Assembly: GCF_019059575.1 (NCBI RefSeq)
Contig: NW_024881977.1
Location: 1-64,000 of the forward strand
Length of the DNA stretch: 64,000 nt
Direction: 5' to 3'
Source of the DNA: Amphibalanus amphitrite
Lineage: Eukaryota; Arthropoda; Thecostraca; Balanomorpha; Balanidae
A program made the position numbers and the translations under genes. This document shows positions 24,461-35,863 of this stretch, in pieces. Positions within the stretch are counted from its first letter, which is position 1; every line of letters begins with the position of its first letter. The notes below the pieces were generated by a model. That model worked only from the letters and a program-made list of their open reading frames with translations. It was not told the origin of the DNA and made no database searches.

Positions 24461-25848
24461 CAAGCGGCTGCGCCACTTGCTTTGCTGCGTGGTAGGAAAA
24501 ATTGCGGCACCAGCCAATTTGCTTTCGAATGGTGTTTGATTCATGTCGATATGTCGTCTAGAACTATAGATATGGACGGAAATGTGAAGAGAATTAAAAA
24601 AACTGTTCTGAGGGAGTTGTTGGATGAAATTTGGCTGATACGGGGTCAAGACGGGTCAAAGGGGTCAGCCCCGGTCACCTTGGGTCAGGCCAGGTCACAT
24701 AGGTCACCTCTCGTCCGCTGGGATCAGCCCGGGCCACTGTTCTGCTTTTGTCTCCACCACTACCCCTACCCCTACCACTACCCCTACCACTACCCCTACC
24801 ACTACCCCTACCACTACCCCTACCCCTACCAATACCCCTACCCCTACTCCTACCCCTACCACTACCCCTACCACTACCACTACAACTACCCCTACCCCTA
24901 CCCCTACCACTACATCTACCCCTACCCCTACCACTACTACTACCCATACTCCTACCCCTACCACTACCCCTACCACTACCCCTACCACTACCCCTACCCC
25001 TACCCCTACTACTACCCCTACCACTACCACTACACCTACCCCTACCCCTACTACCACTCCTACTACTACCCCTACTACTACCCCTACCCCTACCAATACC
25101 ACTACCCCTACCAACACCGCTGGGTCATATCAGGTCACAGAATAATTGGATCCAATCAGTACTAAAATATCAGACATAAATTGTTCCCAGCCCCGCCCCT
25201 ATTCGTGCCATTCCATTACCCTTAATCGTATTTGTCGGAAATGGCGCTTTGTGACAAATGTGGCGCATTGCGGCAAACGTGGCGCATTGCGGCAAACGTG
25301 GCGCATTTTCACCTGGTGATTGATCATGCATCTTTGTATCAAATTGCACCCATATCGGACCATATTTGACAAAACTGTGCGATTTGCGGCAAAAATGGCG
25401 TGTTGTGACCAATGTGACGCATTGCGGCAAACGCGGTGCATTTGTAAATACCTATCAAAAACTGCACCCATTTAGCAACAATCAACACAGTTTTCGCCAC
25501 TTTTTATTCAAATTAAAACCTGCCCATCCGCCAATGCGAGGCACCCGCCACCGATCGGCATGCATTTAGTCCACAAAGTTTGTCGACCCCGGCTCTCAAT
25601 GAAGATCTACGAACCGATCAAAATTTCATTGGCGTACTTCCAGCGCGCCCCACGCGCGAACCGTGCACCCCAGCGAGTCGGAACCTAGAAAAGGCACTGA
25701 CCCGCTCTGTCACCTATAAGGTGTGCAAATTTCAACCCCCTACGATATACCGTCTGCCCTGTAGGCCGGCTAAATTGAACCCACTACACGACGTGGCGGA
25801 CAGACAAACAAACAAACAGATGGATCCTGTTCAAATAGTAAGATAGAT
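24461..25848. repeat. Type-2 unit, copy d
   Basis: It starts CAAGCGGCTGCGCCACTTGC and ends near CAAATAGTAAGATAGA. (CCCTAC/CACTAC)n occupies about 24757-25110. It is the last unit of the satellite-like region; the sequence after 25849 is unrelated. Confidence 0.88.
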
Positions 25849-26140
25849 GATGATTAAAGTTGACCTGCCGTTTGCGCTTATTTCATTGCCCAAAAAATGT
25901 TTAGCATGGTGAGCGACGGCGTCTTTTACAATAAAGAATGGACATCCATCGCCGATTTCAGCAATCCTTTGGATATGTAATTATGCCAATGATGATCAAA
26001 GCATGTGGTGTGAGGAAACCAGTTTTTACTCAGATATAAAGGGTTGGTTACCCGGTTCGGTGTCCCAAGGTCGGTTCCGGGGTCGTACTCACCAGTTTGG
26101 AATATGGACTATGCCACGGCGATAGGCGTTATCACAAGTG
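25849..26140. other. Unique spacer with one stray splice-donor repeat
   Basis: No gene seen. ACTCACCAG at 26087-26095 with GGTCGGTTCCGGGGTCGT beside it is a copy of the unit arrayed at 27511-27809. The pogo-like MITE lies between the stray copy and that array. Confidence 0.55.
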
Positions 26141-27036
26141 TAGGGGAAGTTGGGGCAATGCCGGAGTTGGGGCAAAGCCGAAATTCGAGATATTTCGAAA
26201 ACCGTAAGACATGGATGCCACCTGTCAGTGATGCTCTGAAGCTTAAGTGACTACAATTATCGCATGTTTGTTACGAGTCGTCATTCGGAATACTTCGACT
26301 GTGAGGGCGCCAAGAGCGTTTTCAAGGTACGTTTCCCTTGTACTACATGCGCCTTTGAAGCTGCATTTTTTACTCATTATGCTACCGTTTGTCTGGCCAA
26401 TTCGGTCAAGTAATCTTTAGCATGTCTTTGCATAAGTGTGCTGCCTATTTGAAATTTATACAGCACGTTGAAAAGTTATGGGCCTGCAAATGAAAGTATG
26501 GCTGGCTGGGGTAATGCCGAAAACGTGCGATTACGCACGTGTTAAAAGCACGCTACGTGGACTTTACTGCTGTAGAATAGCAACGCGTATTTTTAGTCAC
26601 ACAAATTACACTTTCAACCGACACAACGGCCTGTTACCTATAAGGAATGATTTACCTGGCATTTTCTTATTATATCACACAATTATAACTTCCAGTGTGC
26701 ACCGCGTCCTCAAACTCTTGAAACGTGTGTCAGCTTTGATGAATTCTGGATAAAGTTTGAGACAAAATGGCAAAACATCAATGTCGGCATTCCCCGTAGA
26801 TCATTTCTCCCATTTTCGGCTTTCCCCGCAGTCCGGGGCAACGCCGAAAAAGTCACTTCTTTGATATTTTTAGTTTGTGCGCTTAACGGTATGCGAATTC
26901 ATCAAATGCGCCTGGTATGTTTGAAAGGCAAAAGACTGGCCTCTCGAATGACGCCAACAAGAATAGCGTATGTTGTCTACCTTGCGTGCTACGGGCGTCA
27001 GAAAAAAAGTCTTCGGCGTTCCCCCAACTTCCCCTA
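26141..27036. mobile_element. Tc1/mariner (pogo-like) MITE
   Basis: Ends TAGGGGAAGTTGGGG...CCG and the complement ...CAACTTCCCCTA (about 23 bp, two mismatches) are bounded by TA at 26141-26142 and 27035-27036. The interior has further inverted GGGGCAA/TTCCCC motifs (for example around 26785-26850) and no transposase. It lies between 26087, a stray copy of the splice-donor repeat, and the main donor array. Confidence 0.65.
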
Positions 27037-27510
27037 TTCGCGGCCATTGGGGCGACGTAAGAAAAGAAGAAAACAACTGGCCCCAAGAACTTTAAATTAT
27101 CAAATAGCATGCACCTTTTCCTTGATATGTAGAAAATTTACCATTAATTGTTAGAGAAAATTGCATTTAAAATCTTCCATTTATGCTTTTTTCATCGTTT
27201 GCACAGTATGTTCTTTTACTAAGCTAGAAACACTAATTAGGAATAGTTCCCGCATCATCAAGAACAATAGGGAAGGCTTGAAGTGAATACAATAATCTAA
27301 ACGGTTTTGTAATCCATGTGAAGACACTTCTAAAATTGCCTGTAGAAATATTAAAGGCAAAAGTTCAACTTTTTCACAAGACGGATGGCTATATAAACCT
27401 ATTCAACGTGTGACAACTCAGCCGGTATATCGTCGCCTACAGCCCAGCTTTCCCTAGTGGCCGATAGAGGTGCTGCTATCGATGTCCGCCCGTGCCGCCT
27501 AACGGATCGT

Positions 27511-27809
27511 ACTCACCAGTCTGGCTCCGGCTCGGTCCCGGAGTCACACTCGGAGTCGTACTCACCAGTCTGGACTATGCCCCGACTCGGTCCCGGAGTC
27601 ATACTCGGAGTCGTACTCACCAGTCTGGACTCTGTCCCGAGTCGGTTCCGTAGTCGTACTCACCAGTCTGGACTATGCCCCCCGACTCGGTCCCGGAGTC
27701 ATACTCGGAATCGAACTTACCAGTGAGGACGATGGCCAGGCTCGGTCCCGTATTCGTACTCACCAGTGAGGACGATGGCCAGGCTCGGTCCCGGAGTCAT
27801 ACTCACCAG
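27511..27809 (-). repeat. Tandem array of exon-end / 5' splice-donor units
   Basis: Seven copies of ACTCACCAG or ACTTACCAG lie at 27511, 27560, 27615, 27658, 27715, 27758 and 27801, with periods of 43-57 bp. An eighth lies at 26087. On the minus strand each reads CTG|GTGAGTAC or CTG|GTAAGT, a strong 5' splice donor, next to a GGGACCGAG exon-like segment. The unit joined to the signal-peptide exon is the one at 27801. The duplications seem to have copied the exon end with its donor. Confidence 0.75.
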
Positions 27810-27945
27810 TGAGGACGATGGCCAGGCTCGGTCCCGCCGTCGTCAGCACTGCCGCCGCGAGCAGCAGCAGCGGAAGCGGAGATGAGCTCCGCGGGCGGCC
27901 CGGCCCCCGGGGACCGCTCGCCGGCCGAGAGGTCTCCGCACACAT
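27807..27945 (-). CDS. Candidate first coding exon with signal peptide
   Basis: The minus-strand ATG at 27945 opens 46 codons ending at a donor ACTG|GTGAGT (exon end 27807, phase 1). The product starts with an Arg/Pro/Ser-rich segment, followed by a hydrophobic core (LPLLLLAAAVLTTAGPSLA) that looks like a signal peptide. The open frame continues upstream to a possible ATG at 28050, so the start is uncertain. Later exons would lie below 27.5 kb on the minus strand, but I cannot recognise any. The plus-strand ORF at 27809-28114 is in a competing frame and has no such features. The call rests on signal peptide plus donor only. Confidence 0.4.
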
Positions 27946-28099
27946 CCCAATGTCAGTCCCAGCCACAGATGGGAGAATCTCGGCCCACACTCCTGGGTCC
28001 TCTATGTTCAACAGGGGCGAGACGGTCACAGAACAATCACCAGTTGTCACGGAAGGTCGGGCAGTCTGGCTGGAGTGTCAGTCCGCCAATGTCGACGAC

Positions 28100-28865
28100 G
28101 GCTTCTTCAGTTAATGGATGGCTGGTTATTATGGGATGTCGCTCATTTGGACGTTTCTGGTAATGTGGTCGCTATATATGGCTACTGAATCATTGACCGG
28201 TTATGACGATGTGGTAATATTTTGGAGCAGTGCGCATGCGATGATGAAATTCGTCGTTGATGTAACTGAATAAATAAATTGCAAGCAATGTGTTGTTTTT
28301 AATAAAACCTTTTCTTTTTAATCGTATGCTTATAAAGAGGGCAAACAAAACTACGACGAGCTGATCAGAGCTCGTAGCGCGTTGTAAGCCTCACGGGCCA
28401 AACACAGTTCAGGCCTCACAATCGTCACTGGTCCACGTGAGTGCACCTCATCTCGTCCTCACACTGTCCTCTCTGCTGGCAGTCGTGGATCACCGACTCC
28501 TACACTGCTCCAGCTGGCCTATGGCGCGGCTCCGTCCGTCCCCTAGCACGGCTCCGGACTGTCCCTAGCACGGCTCCGGACTGTCCCTTGCACGGCTCCG
28601 ACCGACCCCCAGCACGGCTCCGACCGACTGCCGCCCTGAGGTCTGCGCGGGGCCCTTCCGGAGCGCCGGGCCGTTGCGCGCCGCCGCCAACACCGACCGA
28701 CTACTGCCCCTGTGGCTCCACCACAGGTCACAGACAGACCGAGTTGGATCACTTTCGAGTCGGATAGACGTATGCGGGAAGTGAGATTCGCGCTCCGGAG
28801 GCAACCATGAAATGGAAAAGTTGATTTATTTATGATGCATCACTTTACGTTCCAACTTGGTTATT
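28100..28865. other. No gene identified; short GC-rich tandem repeat
   Basis: About 28525-28640 holds imperfect repeats of CACGGCTCCGACCGACC or CACGGCTCCGGACTGTCCC (about 22-25 bp). The rest is unique. If the minus-strand exon at 27807-27945 is real, this would be its upstream region. Confidence 0.5.
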
Positions 28866-30632
28866 GAATGGCTTGGCTAAGGGAATGGGATTTCTTTGCT
28901 AAGTTGGCCGGTGGTGGTTCTTTACGGATCGTTTGCCCCAGACACATCGGATATGAAACTCGCTTGGACTTAAACGTTGGAATCGGTCAGGCGAGCAACC
29001 ACAGCAATTTCAATAAGAGATCGCAAACGCTGATCGGAACAAGTGCACTAAAAGCTTGTAGAGATGATCTCCAGGGGATCAAGACACTGGTCGGATAACA
29101 AAACTGCCGTCACTGCAAACACGTCCAAAACATAAATTAACCGTGACGACACTTTCAGAAAATGGTAGAAATTAAAATGGCTCAATGAACTGAGAAAATA
29201 CATCTTATAGAGGCATGATCAAGACGAGATATAACTTTCTCCTAGACCCTATTAAAATTCAACTAACTATTCTATTGGACTTAATAACGCTGCTTGTCCA
29301 TATCCGCTGCACCTGACCTAAGAGCGAGTCTTGAAGTGCGCTTTCCAATCACTTTCCCCGAGGGACTGCCAGGACAGGAGTGTTTCCGTTACCAGGAGAC
29401 TGGGGCGTGCTAGAGCTTTTATCGTAAATGTCAACGAGGCATCGCTGTTGGAGAGCTACTAAAAATGTGACACCAACATGATTATCATATTACGCAAGCC
29501 GCTCGGAACTTCGCCATAATTCTCAAATTATGTAAAGCCTCTTAGAACTCTATTATAGTCGGCGTATAGCACAGTTTCCAATACACGAGGCACGGATGGC
29601 GGCAACATCCGGTGCCTAGTGACGTCCGCCCGCGTCCAAACCGACGGCTCGCTAAATTGGCTCTCTATCTAGAACTTTTTCGTAAAACATTATTGTTAGA
29701 GACTTATCTTTTAATGATAGGCCAGCGATGATCAGACGAGTGACCACTGGCCACCCAGGTCAAACTGAGATCAGGTCAAACTGATATACCTATCTGCCGT
29801 TCTAGGAGTTCTTCATGGTCCTTCAACAGAGCAGTCCTGCACAATTTCTTTTCGTTTAGTTCTATGGGCTATAGGAGACTCGGGTATCTCAGTTATAGAT
29901 ATTTGGATATAAAAGCAAGTAAGGTTGAGGAGGAATATGTCGGTGTCTGGAAAGAGATTGGTTATCATTTGTCGATTAAATGTCTCATCGAAAAGTAACA
30001 TCACCAGTCGTGACGTTAGCTATAATCTCTTATTTCCGATTCGGCCCAATACATGAAACAGCTGTGTAGTTTCTGATAAACTGCTTGAACATCTATCCAG
30101 AAAATGTCGAGCCTACATGTTTTCCCCGGGGCAACCAGACAAGCTGATTTACCTTTTAGGTAACGACTAGGCTGAGAAGATAAGTCATGCAAAGGGCAGC
30201 GATGAGCGAGTACAGCCTCATCTCTTTGTATTTTTGATAGACAAGCAGGATACAAGCAGTGCTCAATTTAAATATTGCTATGGGCGGAAAGAGTCAATTC
30301 AACCTCATACGCTCTTGGGAAGACCGCTACCTCTCTAGTGGAAAGAAGATTTAATTTTTATATGATGCACGTGACGTCTTTAAGCTTTCGGAGAGAGAGA
30401 GAGAGAGGGAGAGAGAGAGAGAGAGAGGGAGAGAGAGAGAGAGAAAGAGAGAGATCTGGTTAGTCGCAAAGCTGTTTTTCATATATTTTCAACAAATATT
30501 TTGAAGGTCTGTGATCTTTCCTTTTGAATTCATGGTCATTGATCATGGAATCTTTCTTTGCAAGTTTTTAATCCCATATATACATATCTTGAAACATGTA
30601 CTTTGACTATGCAATATATGCAATTGACTATG
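28866..30632. other. No gene identified
   Basis: Short ORFs only (up to 79 codons), none with recognisable motifs. A GAGA microsatellite lies at about 30391-30455. Confidence 0.6.
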
Positions 30633-32065
30633 CAGGGTGATTCATAGCCGTGTGACCTATTTAGTTGATCTCTCTTGAGAAGAGGATAGCATATTTGCGC
30701 GTGAAATTTCACGTGCTAGTAGCAAATTTTATGAGGTTTTGTTCTGTCTTGGTCTGGTCTGTGTGTGTCGCTCAAGATGTACACAGTGCAGCAAAATGTA
30801 AAAATGTGTAATTTGTATAATTTAACGCAGTCCGTTAAGCAAACACCAAGATATTTCTGCACGTCTTGAGCGCCTGCACCCTAGGGAAGCTCCAAAGAAG
30901 ATAATCAATAGAATTGTTAATAAATTCAAAACAGAGGACACGGTCAATGATAAACACGGCAGAAAAAAAATGTTGGTAAGCGAACCCCGGAAAGTTGATT
31001 TCAAAGAGCGCTGAGGTCCGGTGGGCGCCACGCCCGCCGGATCTCAAAATCGTAGACTTCTTCCTCTGGAGCTATGCAAAGTCCAAAGTCCTAGGTCTAT
31101 TAGGAGAGTCCCCAGGATATTATGCAGCTGAAAGGACGCCATTGCATGAGAAAGTTGATTTCAAAGAGCGCTGAGGTCCGGTGGGCGCCACGCCCGCCGG
31201 ATCTCAACGTCGTAGACTTCTTCCTCTGGAGCTATGCAAAGTCCAAAGTCCTAGGTCTATTAGGAGAGTCCCCAGGATATTATGCGGCTGAAAGGACGCC
31301 ATTGCATGAGAAAGTTGATTTCAAAGAGCGCTGAGGTCCGGTGGGCGCCACGCCCGCCGGATCTCAACGTCGTAGACTTCTTCCTCTGGAGCTATGCAAA
31401 GTCCAAAGTCCTAGGTCTATTAGGAGAGTCCCCAGGATATTATGCAGCTGAAGGACGCCATTGCATGAGAAAGTTGATTTCAAAGAGCGCTGAGGTCCGG
31501 TGGGCGCCACGCCCGCCGGATCTCAACGTCGTAGACTTCTTCCTCTGGAGCTATGCAAAGTCCAAAGTCCTAGGTCTATTAGGAGAGTCCCCAGGATATT
31601 ATGCGGCTGAAAGGACGCCATTGCATGAGAAAGTTGATTTCAAAGAGCGCTGAGGTCCGGTGGGCGCCACGCCCGCCGGATCTCAACGTCGTAGACTTCT
31701 TCCTCTGGAGCTATGCAAAGTCCAAAGTCCTAGGTCTATTAGGAGAGTCCCCAGGATATTATGCGGCTGAAGGACGCCATTGCATGAGCTTCTTTGGCTC
31801 CATTTCCTTAGACATGTGGTGCGCCCGCGCCATCGCTAACTTTAGGGCCCGGTGCTGGAATGCATCCGTCGCCGAGGTGGCCATTTTGAGCATCTTGTCT
31901 AAAAGGAGTGTGAGCTTCAAAGGAAAAGTGTATGTGACTGATGCAATACATGGATCAAAACTTCAGATTTGGCTCTTTCATATGGTACTTGGCAATGGCA
32001 TGTAACACGAATGCATTTCCTGTAGTTTTCATTTATTTTCGGTCACACGGCTATGAATCACCCTG
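30633..32065 (+). mobile_element. DDE transposon remnant with 25-bp TIRs
   Basis: The ends start CAGGGTGATTCATAGCCGTG (30633-30657), with an exact 25-bp reverse complement at 32041-32065. The flanks share TATG (30629-30632 and 32066-32069), a candidate 4-bp duplication. The interior carries transposase fragments and a five-fold internal repeat. The perfect TIRs suggest recent activity despite the broken coding region. Confidence 0.8.
30866..31788 (+). pseudogene. Mariner-like transposase remnant, catalytic block x5
   Basis: About 30866-30970 translates as a helix-turn-helix fragment (APKKIINRIVNKFKTEDTV) like the N-terminal DNA-binding region of arthropod mariner-like transposases. From 30991 a 160-bp unit repeats five times (starts 30991, 31151, 31311, 31470, 31630). 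Each unit encodes APRPPDL(N/K)(V)VDFFLWSYAKSKV, the 'PDL..DFFLW' block preceding the last catalytic acidic residue in such transposases. Unit lengths of 159/160 shift the frame between copies. The middle of the transposase is missing. Confidence 0.7.
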
Positions 32066-33117
32066 TATGTATGTCAAGCTGAGTCATCGAAATGAATCAG
32101 CTTGACTTCGATGACTCCGGCTAGGTCATCGAAAAGCATGGTGCTGTAGTCCTGTTGAAATTATTTTTCGCAAATAGTTACTATTTGAATGTGTTTTCGG
32201 TGCGGGCTTTTGAGCCCATCCATAAGCTGGTGTGATTGTGACACAAAAAAGCACTGATTTATCAACATACACAAACACATAGACATACAAATTACAAACA
32301 AAGAACGAAGGAACTGGTCCGTTTTAACACTTACGCTTGAACCTAGAAAGAGGAATGCTTTGATCTGCAATATACACGCAGAATTATCCAAGCCCGATGA
32401 ATCACATTCTTGAACACGGGACCAGCCTGACGGGTGCTCTTATACATCGCCCCGGGGCGCACAACTCGCATTCAATCTTCTGCCGAGTTTCTCGGCGATT
32501 GAAAGAGGCCGGGACGTGACAGCTCGGAGGCAATGGCTCTTCATTCGGCTGTGATCGCGGAGCTGATGAAGAAGAAAATCGTATGCTGGGGTTGGAGCGG
32601 CGCCGTGCCGGCCATTGGTCCGCTCATTGGCCGTGTCGAGACCCATGGCTGCAGCTTGGCAACGGTAGTCGGGCGCGGGCGGCGCCTTTCAATCGCTGGT
32701 GTAAAGGCACAGCTCACGCTTATGAGCGCACTTGATGTGTGCAAATAATTGTTACGCATTATGTTACGTGTTACGTGTTATGTCGTTTCAGAAAAATATT
32801 CAGTAGGCAGCATGGTCGTTTTCAGTTATAAAAAGGATGGACAAAACGCGCACGAAAACCTGCGAATGAATATAACCCCCGGTAGGTAGGTACTTCTAGG
32901 GTTCATATTTATTCGCGTAATTAAATTAAAAAAAATTTGAAAATGAAAAGAAGTAGAATGGATGGAACAAAAACATTTAAAATAGCCCAAGTATCAAAAT
33001 GAATAAAATGGCTAATTAGGGCTCTTTCGATCGAGCAGCGTAAGATCGAGTTTGAACCTTGGCGACTTTGTGTCACGCCTTTGTAATTAAGCGCTAAGCG
33101 TCCAATGTGACCGCCGG
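32066..33117. other. No gene identified
   Basis: Short ORFs at 32533-32748 (+) and 32440-32646 (-) overlap in a GC-rich patch and show no motifs. Inverted GCGATTGAAAG (near 32496) and CTTTCAATCGC (near 32690) could form a weak long stem. Confidence 0.5.
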
Positions 33118-33849
33118 CAGGGGCGGATCCAGGAATTTTCGGGAGGGGGGGGCGGCAAGTCGAAATAGGGGCGACCTGGCAATCCGGGGGCGCTCCATAC
33201 AAAGGGGGCGCCAAACCGTCAAAATCGGGAGCTAAAAGCCCGCGCCGTGCTAGGGGGCGTTATCGCGCTCCCCCTCAGGTTTTTCGCAAATATCTGAAAA
33301 ACGGCTGCGCGTAGCGCCGCCATTTTCAGCATACCTTATCATGCATCGTTTTTGCACATGTTGTAAAAATGTCTGACGCGGGTGATGGAAGGTCAGGTCA
33401 CCAGGCTATGCCAAGTGACCTAGCCTAAGAAAAAGTTCAAATGCTTACCATTGCTATACCGACTGAACGATTGCTTTGAACCTTTCAGCGATTGATGAAG
33501 CAACACTATTCATGAAATGTATATCTCGGAATTTCGATATCTGTGACCTAAGGTCAGGTCAGTTGTGCGACGTCTCCATTAGGTAGGTAGGTATAATTAA
33601 GTCTTTAGGAGAAAACTGAAAGGCATCTCTTTTGGACGAGCGCCATTCTAGACAATATCAAGCATTGGGATACATATAAAATTAACACACTGAATAAGAA
33701 CATTGCACCTAGTGTGACCACTCATTATGTCCCAGAGGTCATCCCATGTCATGAAAGGTCCGCAGCAGTTTTTTTTTAAATAACTTTTGATAGATTCAAG
33801 CTAGAGCGATAAAAACACCTCAGCTGTGTCTTTGCTGCTGAGGAGTCTT

Positions 33850-34586
33850 TTCTACTGTGAATAGGGCGGCCCTCTCCTGTTTGGCGACCCCAAATTCTGC
33901 TGGAGGCGCCCCACTTCTGCCCAACTTTTGGTGGGGTGCCCCTCTCTTGCAGGGGGCACTTCTCTTTTGCTGGAGACGCCACTCTTGTGGGGGCGCCCTT
34001 CCACTGCGGGGAACGTCTCTCTTCTGCCAGAGGCACCCCTTTTCTTCTTATGTGGCTCCTGTTTTTTTTTCTTGGGCGAGGCGACCCTCTGCTGCTCGGA
34101 ACGGGGCACACCTCTCCTTTTACTGGGACACCGCCCCTCTGCTGGGGTTGCCCTTCCGCTGTCGTCAGGGGCGCCCCTCTTGGTAGAATATACTCCTTTT
34201 CTTTTTGTAATGGGGCGCCCGTCTTCTGCCGGGGGCGCCCATCTGCTGCTGGGGCGTCTGTCTTCTGCCGGATATTGTCAATGGGGCGCCCATATCCTGT
34301 TTGGCGGGCCCAACCTCTGCTGGAGGCTGCCTATTTCTGATTAACTTTTGCTGTGGCGCCTCTCTTCTGCTGGGGCGCCCCTCTTCTGCTTGGGGCGCCC
34401 GTCTTCTACTGGAGACCCCTCTCTTCTGCTGGGGCGCCCCTCTTCTGCCAGTGGCACCCATTTTCGTATTATGGGGCTCCTTTTTTGCTGGGGCGCCCAG
34501 CTGCTGTCAGGGCGCCCCTCTTCTCGGAATGGGGGCGCCTCTCTCCTTTTGCTGGGGCGTCGCTCCTCTTCAGGGGGACACGTCTC
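33850..34586. repeat. About 20-bp GC-rich minisatellite (left part)
   Basis: Variants of GGGGCGCCCCTCTTCTGCTG are repeated with AT-rich interruptions. Long ORFs on both strands (100-138 aa) read through the repeat and are not genes. The array resumes at 37951, after the LINE. Confidence 0.9.
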
Positions 34587-34677
34587 CTGCTTCAAGCATT
34601 TGAAGCAGGCAAAGTTGTCTGCGGCTTATACCTTGACCTCCGAAAAGCATTTGACACTGTGAACCAAACCATTTTAC

Positions 34678-35863
34678 TTAACCCGCGCCCCACTGGGGTC
34701 TGCGTATAACACGCCCTACTGGGGGGGGGGGGCTATTCATAGCCCCCCCTCCTAACTCCGAAACTACTGGGCCGATCGTCAAAATTCAAACGGCGTCTGA
34801 TAGCCCCGGAAGAACTGTCGAGCGAAACCTAATTTCATTGACCTCGAGGTCACCGATGACGTCACAGGTCAGGTCAAAGTAAAAATTATTAGCATTTTGG
34901 CTTGTTCACGTTTTGGGCTCTGGCCGCCGTCTTACAAGTCAGATCAGGCTCATTTTTGGATCACACACTCGGGAGCAGATGCTCTTGTTACCCTGAGGGT
35001 ACCAAACTTGTACTTTGATTTTCAGGTCAAGGTCAGGTCATCACAGGTCACGAAAATATTATATCATGCGTCGGTCACGTGACACATGTTTTATGGTCCA
35101 TTTAGATCAGAGATTTCGAATTTGATGTCGTCTGTGTCATTCGAGGTCATTTTGAGTCGAATTTAGCTTAGGTCAGGTCACTTTCAGGTCAAAAAAGGTC
35201 AAATTTTGAAGTTAAAATTTTTCAACAAAAAAGGTGTCTATTGGATGCAGCTTGAGCTCAGGAACACGATGGTGCTATTTATATTGGCGTACGATGTCAA
35301 ATACGTACTGAAAAATTGATTTGAAAAATTAATAATTGTGAATTTTTTGCAATAATGCGTAAAACTTGGCCAATTTTGAAGATATTGAGCTAAAACTTGC
35401 TGGAGTTAGTCATAATAATGCGTTCTATCACATATATTCCGGTTTTTTTCGAAAAGTCAAAAACTTTTTGAAAAAAATGTAAAAATTTAAATTTTGAATT
35501 TTATTTTATAAAATTTTCAAAATTTTGAAAATTTTGAAAATCCGAGATAGCAGTTTGATAGCGCAGTCTATTCTGAGTCCTCCCATGCAAAGAAATTGGA
35601 TCTAGCTTAAAAACTGAGCCCTTGGGAGCGATTGCCGTGGTTCAATGTTTTGCGTCGAAATCGGCCGAACATGACGTCACTCTGACGTCATTTCCGGCCA
35701 ACCTATGGTAGCTACGAAGTTCAAATTTTGACACAAGGTGTCAAATTGATGCAGCCTAAGGTACTGAAAGTTTGGCGTCGATACGTCAAGCGGTTTGGAA
35801 GTTATTGCCGAAAAACGGGAGGGGGGGCTATAAATAGCCCCCCCCCAGTGGGGCGCGGGTTAA
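34678..35863. mobile_element. TTAA element C, inserted into the reverse transcriptase
   Basis: TTAA lies at 34678-34681 and 35860-35863. The ends CCCGCGCCCCACTGGGG (34682) and CCCCAGTGGGGCGCGGG (35859) are exact complements. Hairpins GGGGCTATTCATAGCCCC (about 34728-34745) and GGGGCTATAAATAGCCCC (about 35824-35841) sit inside them. The left end has a second TIR-like CGCCCTACTGGGG. Several AGGTCA half-sites lie at about 34865-35200. No ORF of note. Confidence 0.9.

Noticed and set aside
446-25848. CRISPR array
   Set aside because: Repeats are kilobase units and minisatellites in a eukaryotic genome, without short repeats and unique spacers or cas genes.
27809-28114. Plus-strand ORF of 101 aa opposite the signal-peptide exon
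   Set aside because: No signal peptide, domain or splice evidence; the minus frame has both a hydrophobic leader and donors.
33857-34709. 100-138-aa ORFs on both strands (GAPLLLGRPSSAG type)
   Set aside because: Read-through of the 20-bp GC-rich minisatellite; the last ends in a piece of LINE RT by chance joining.
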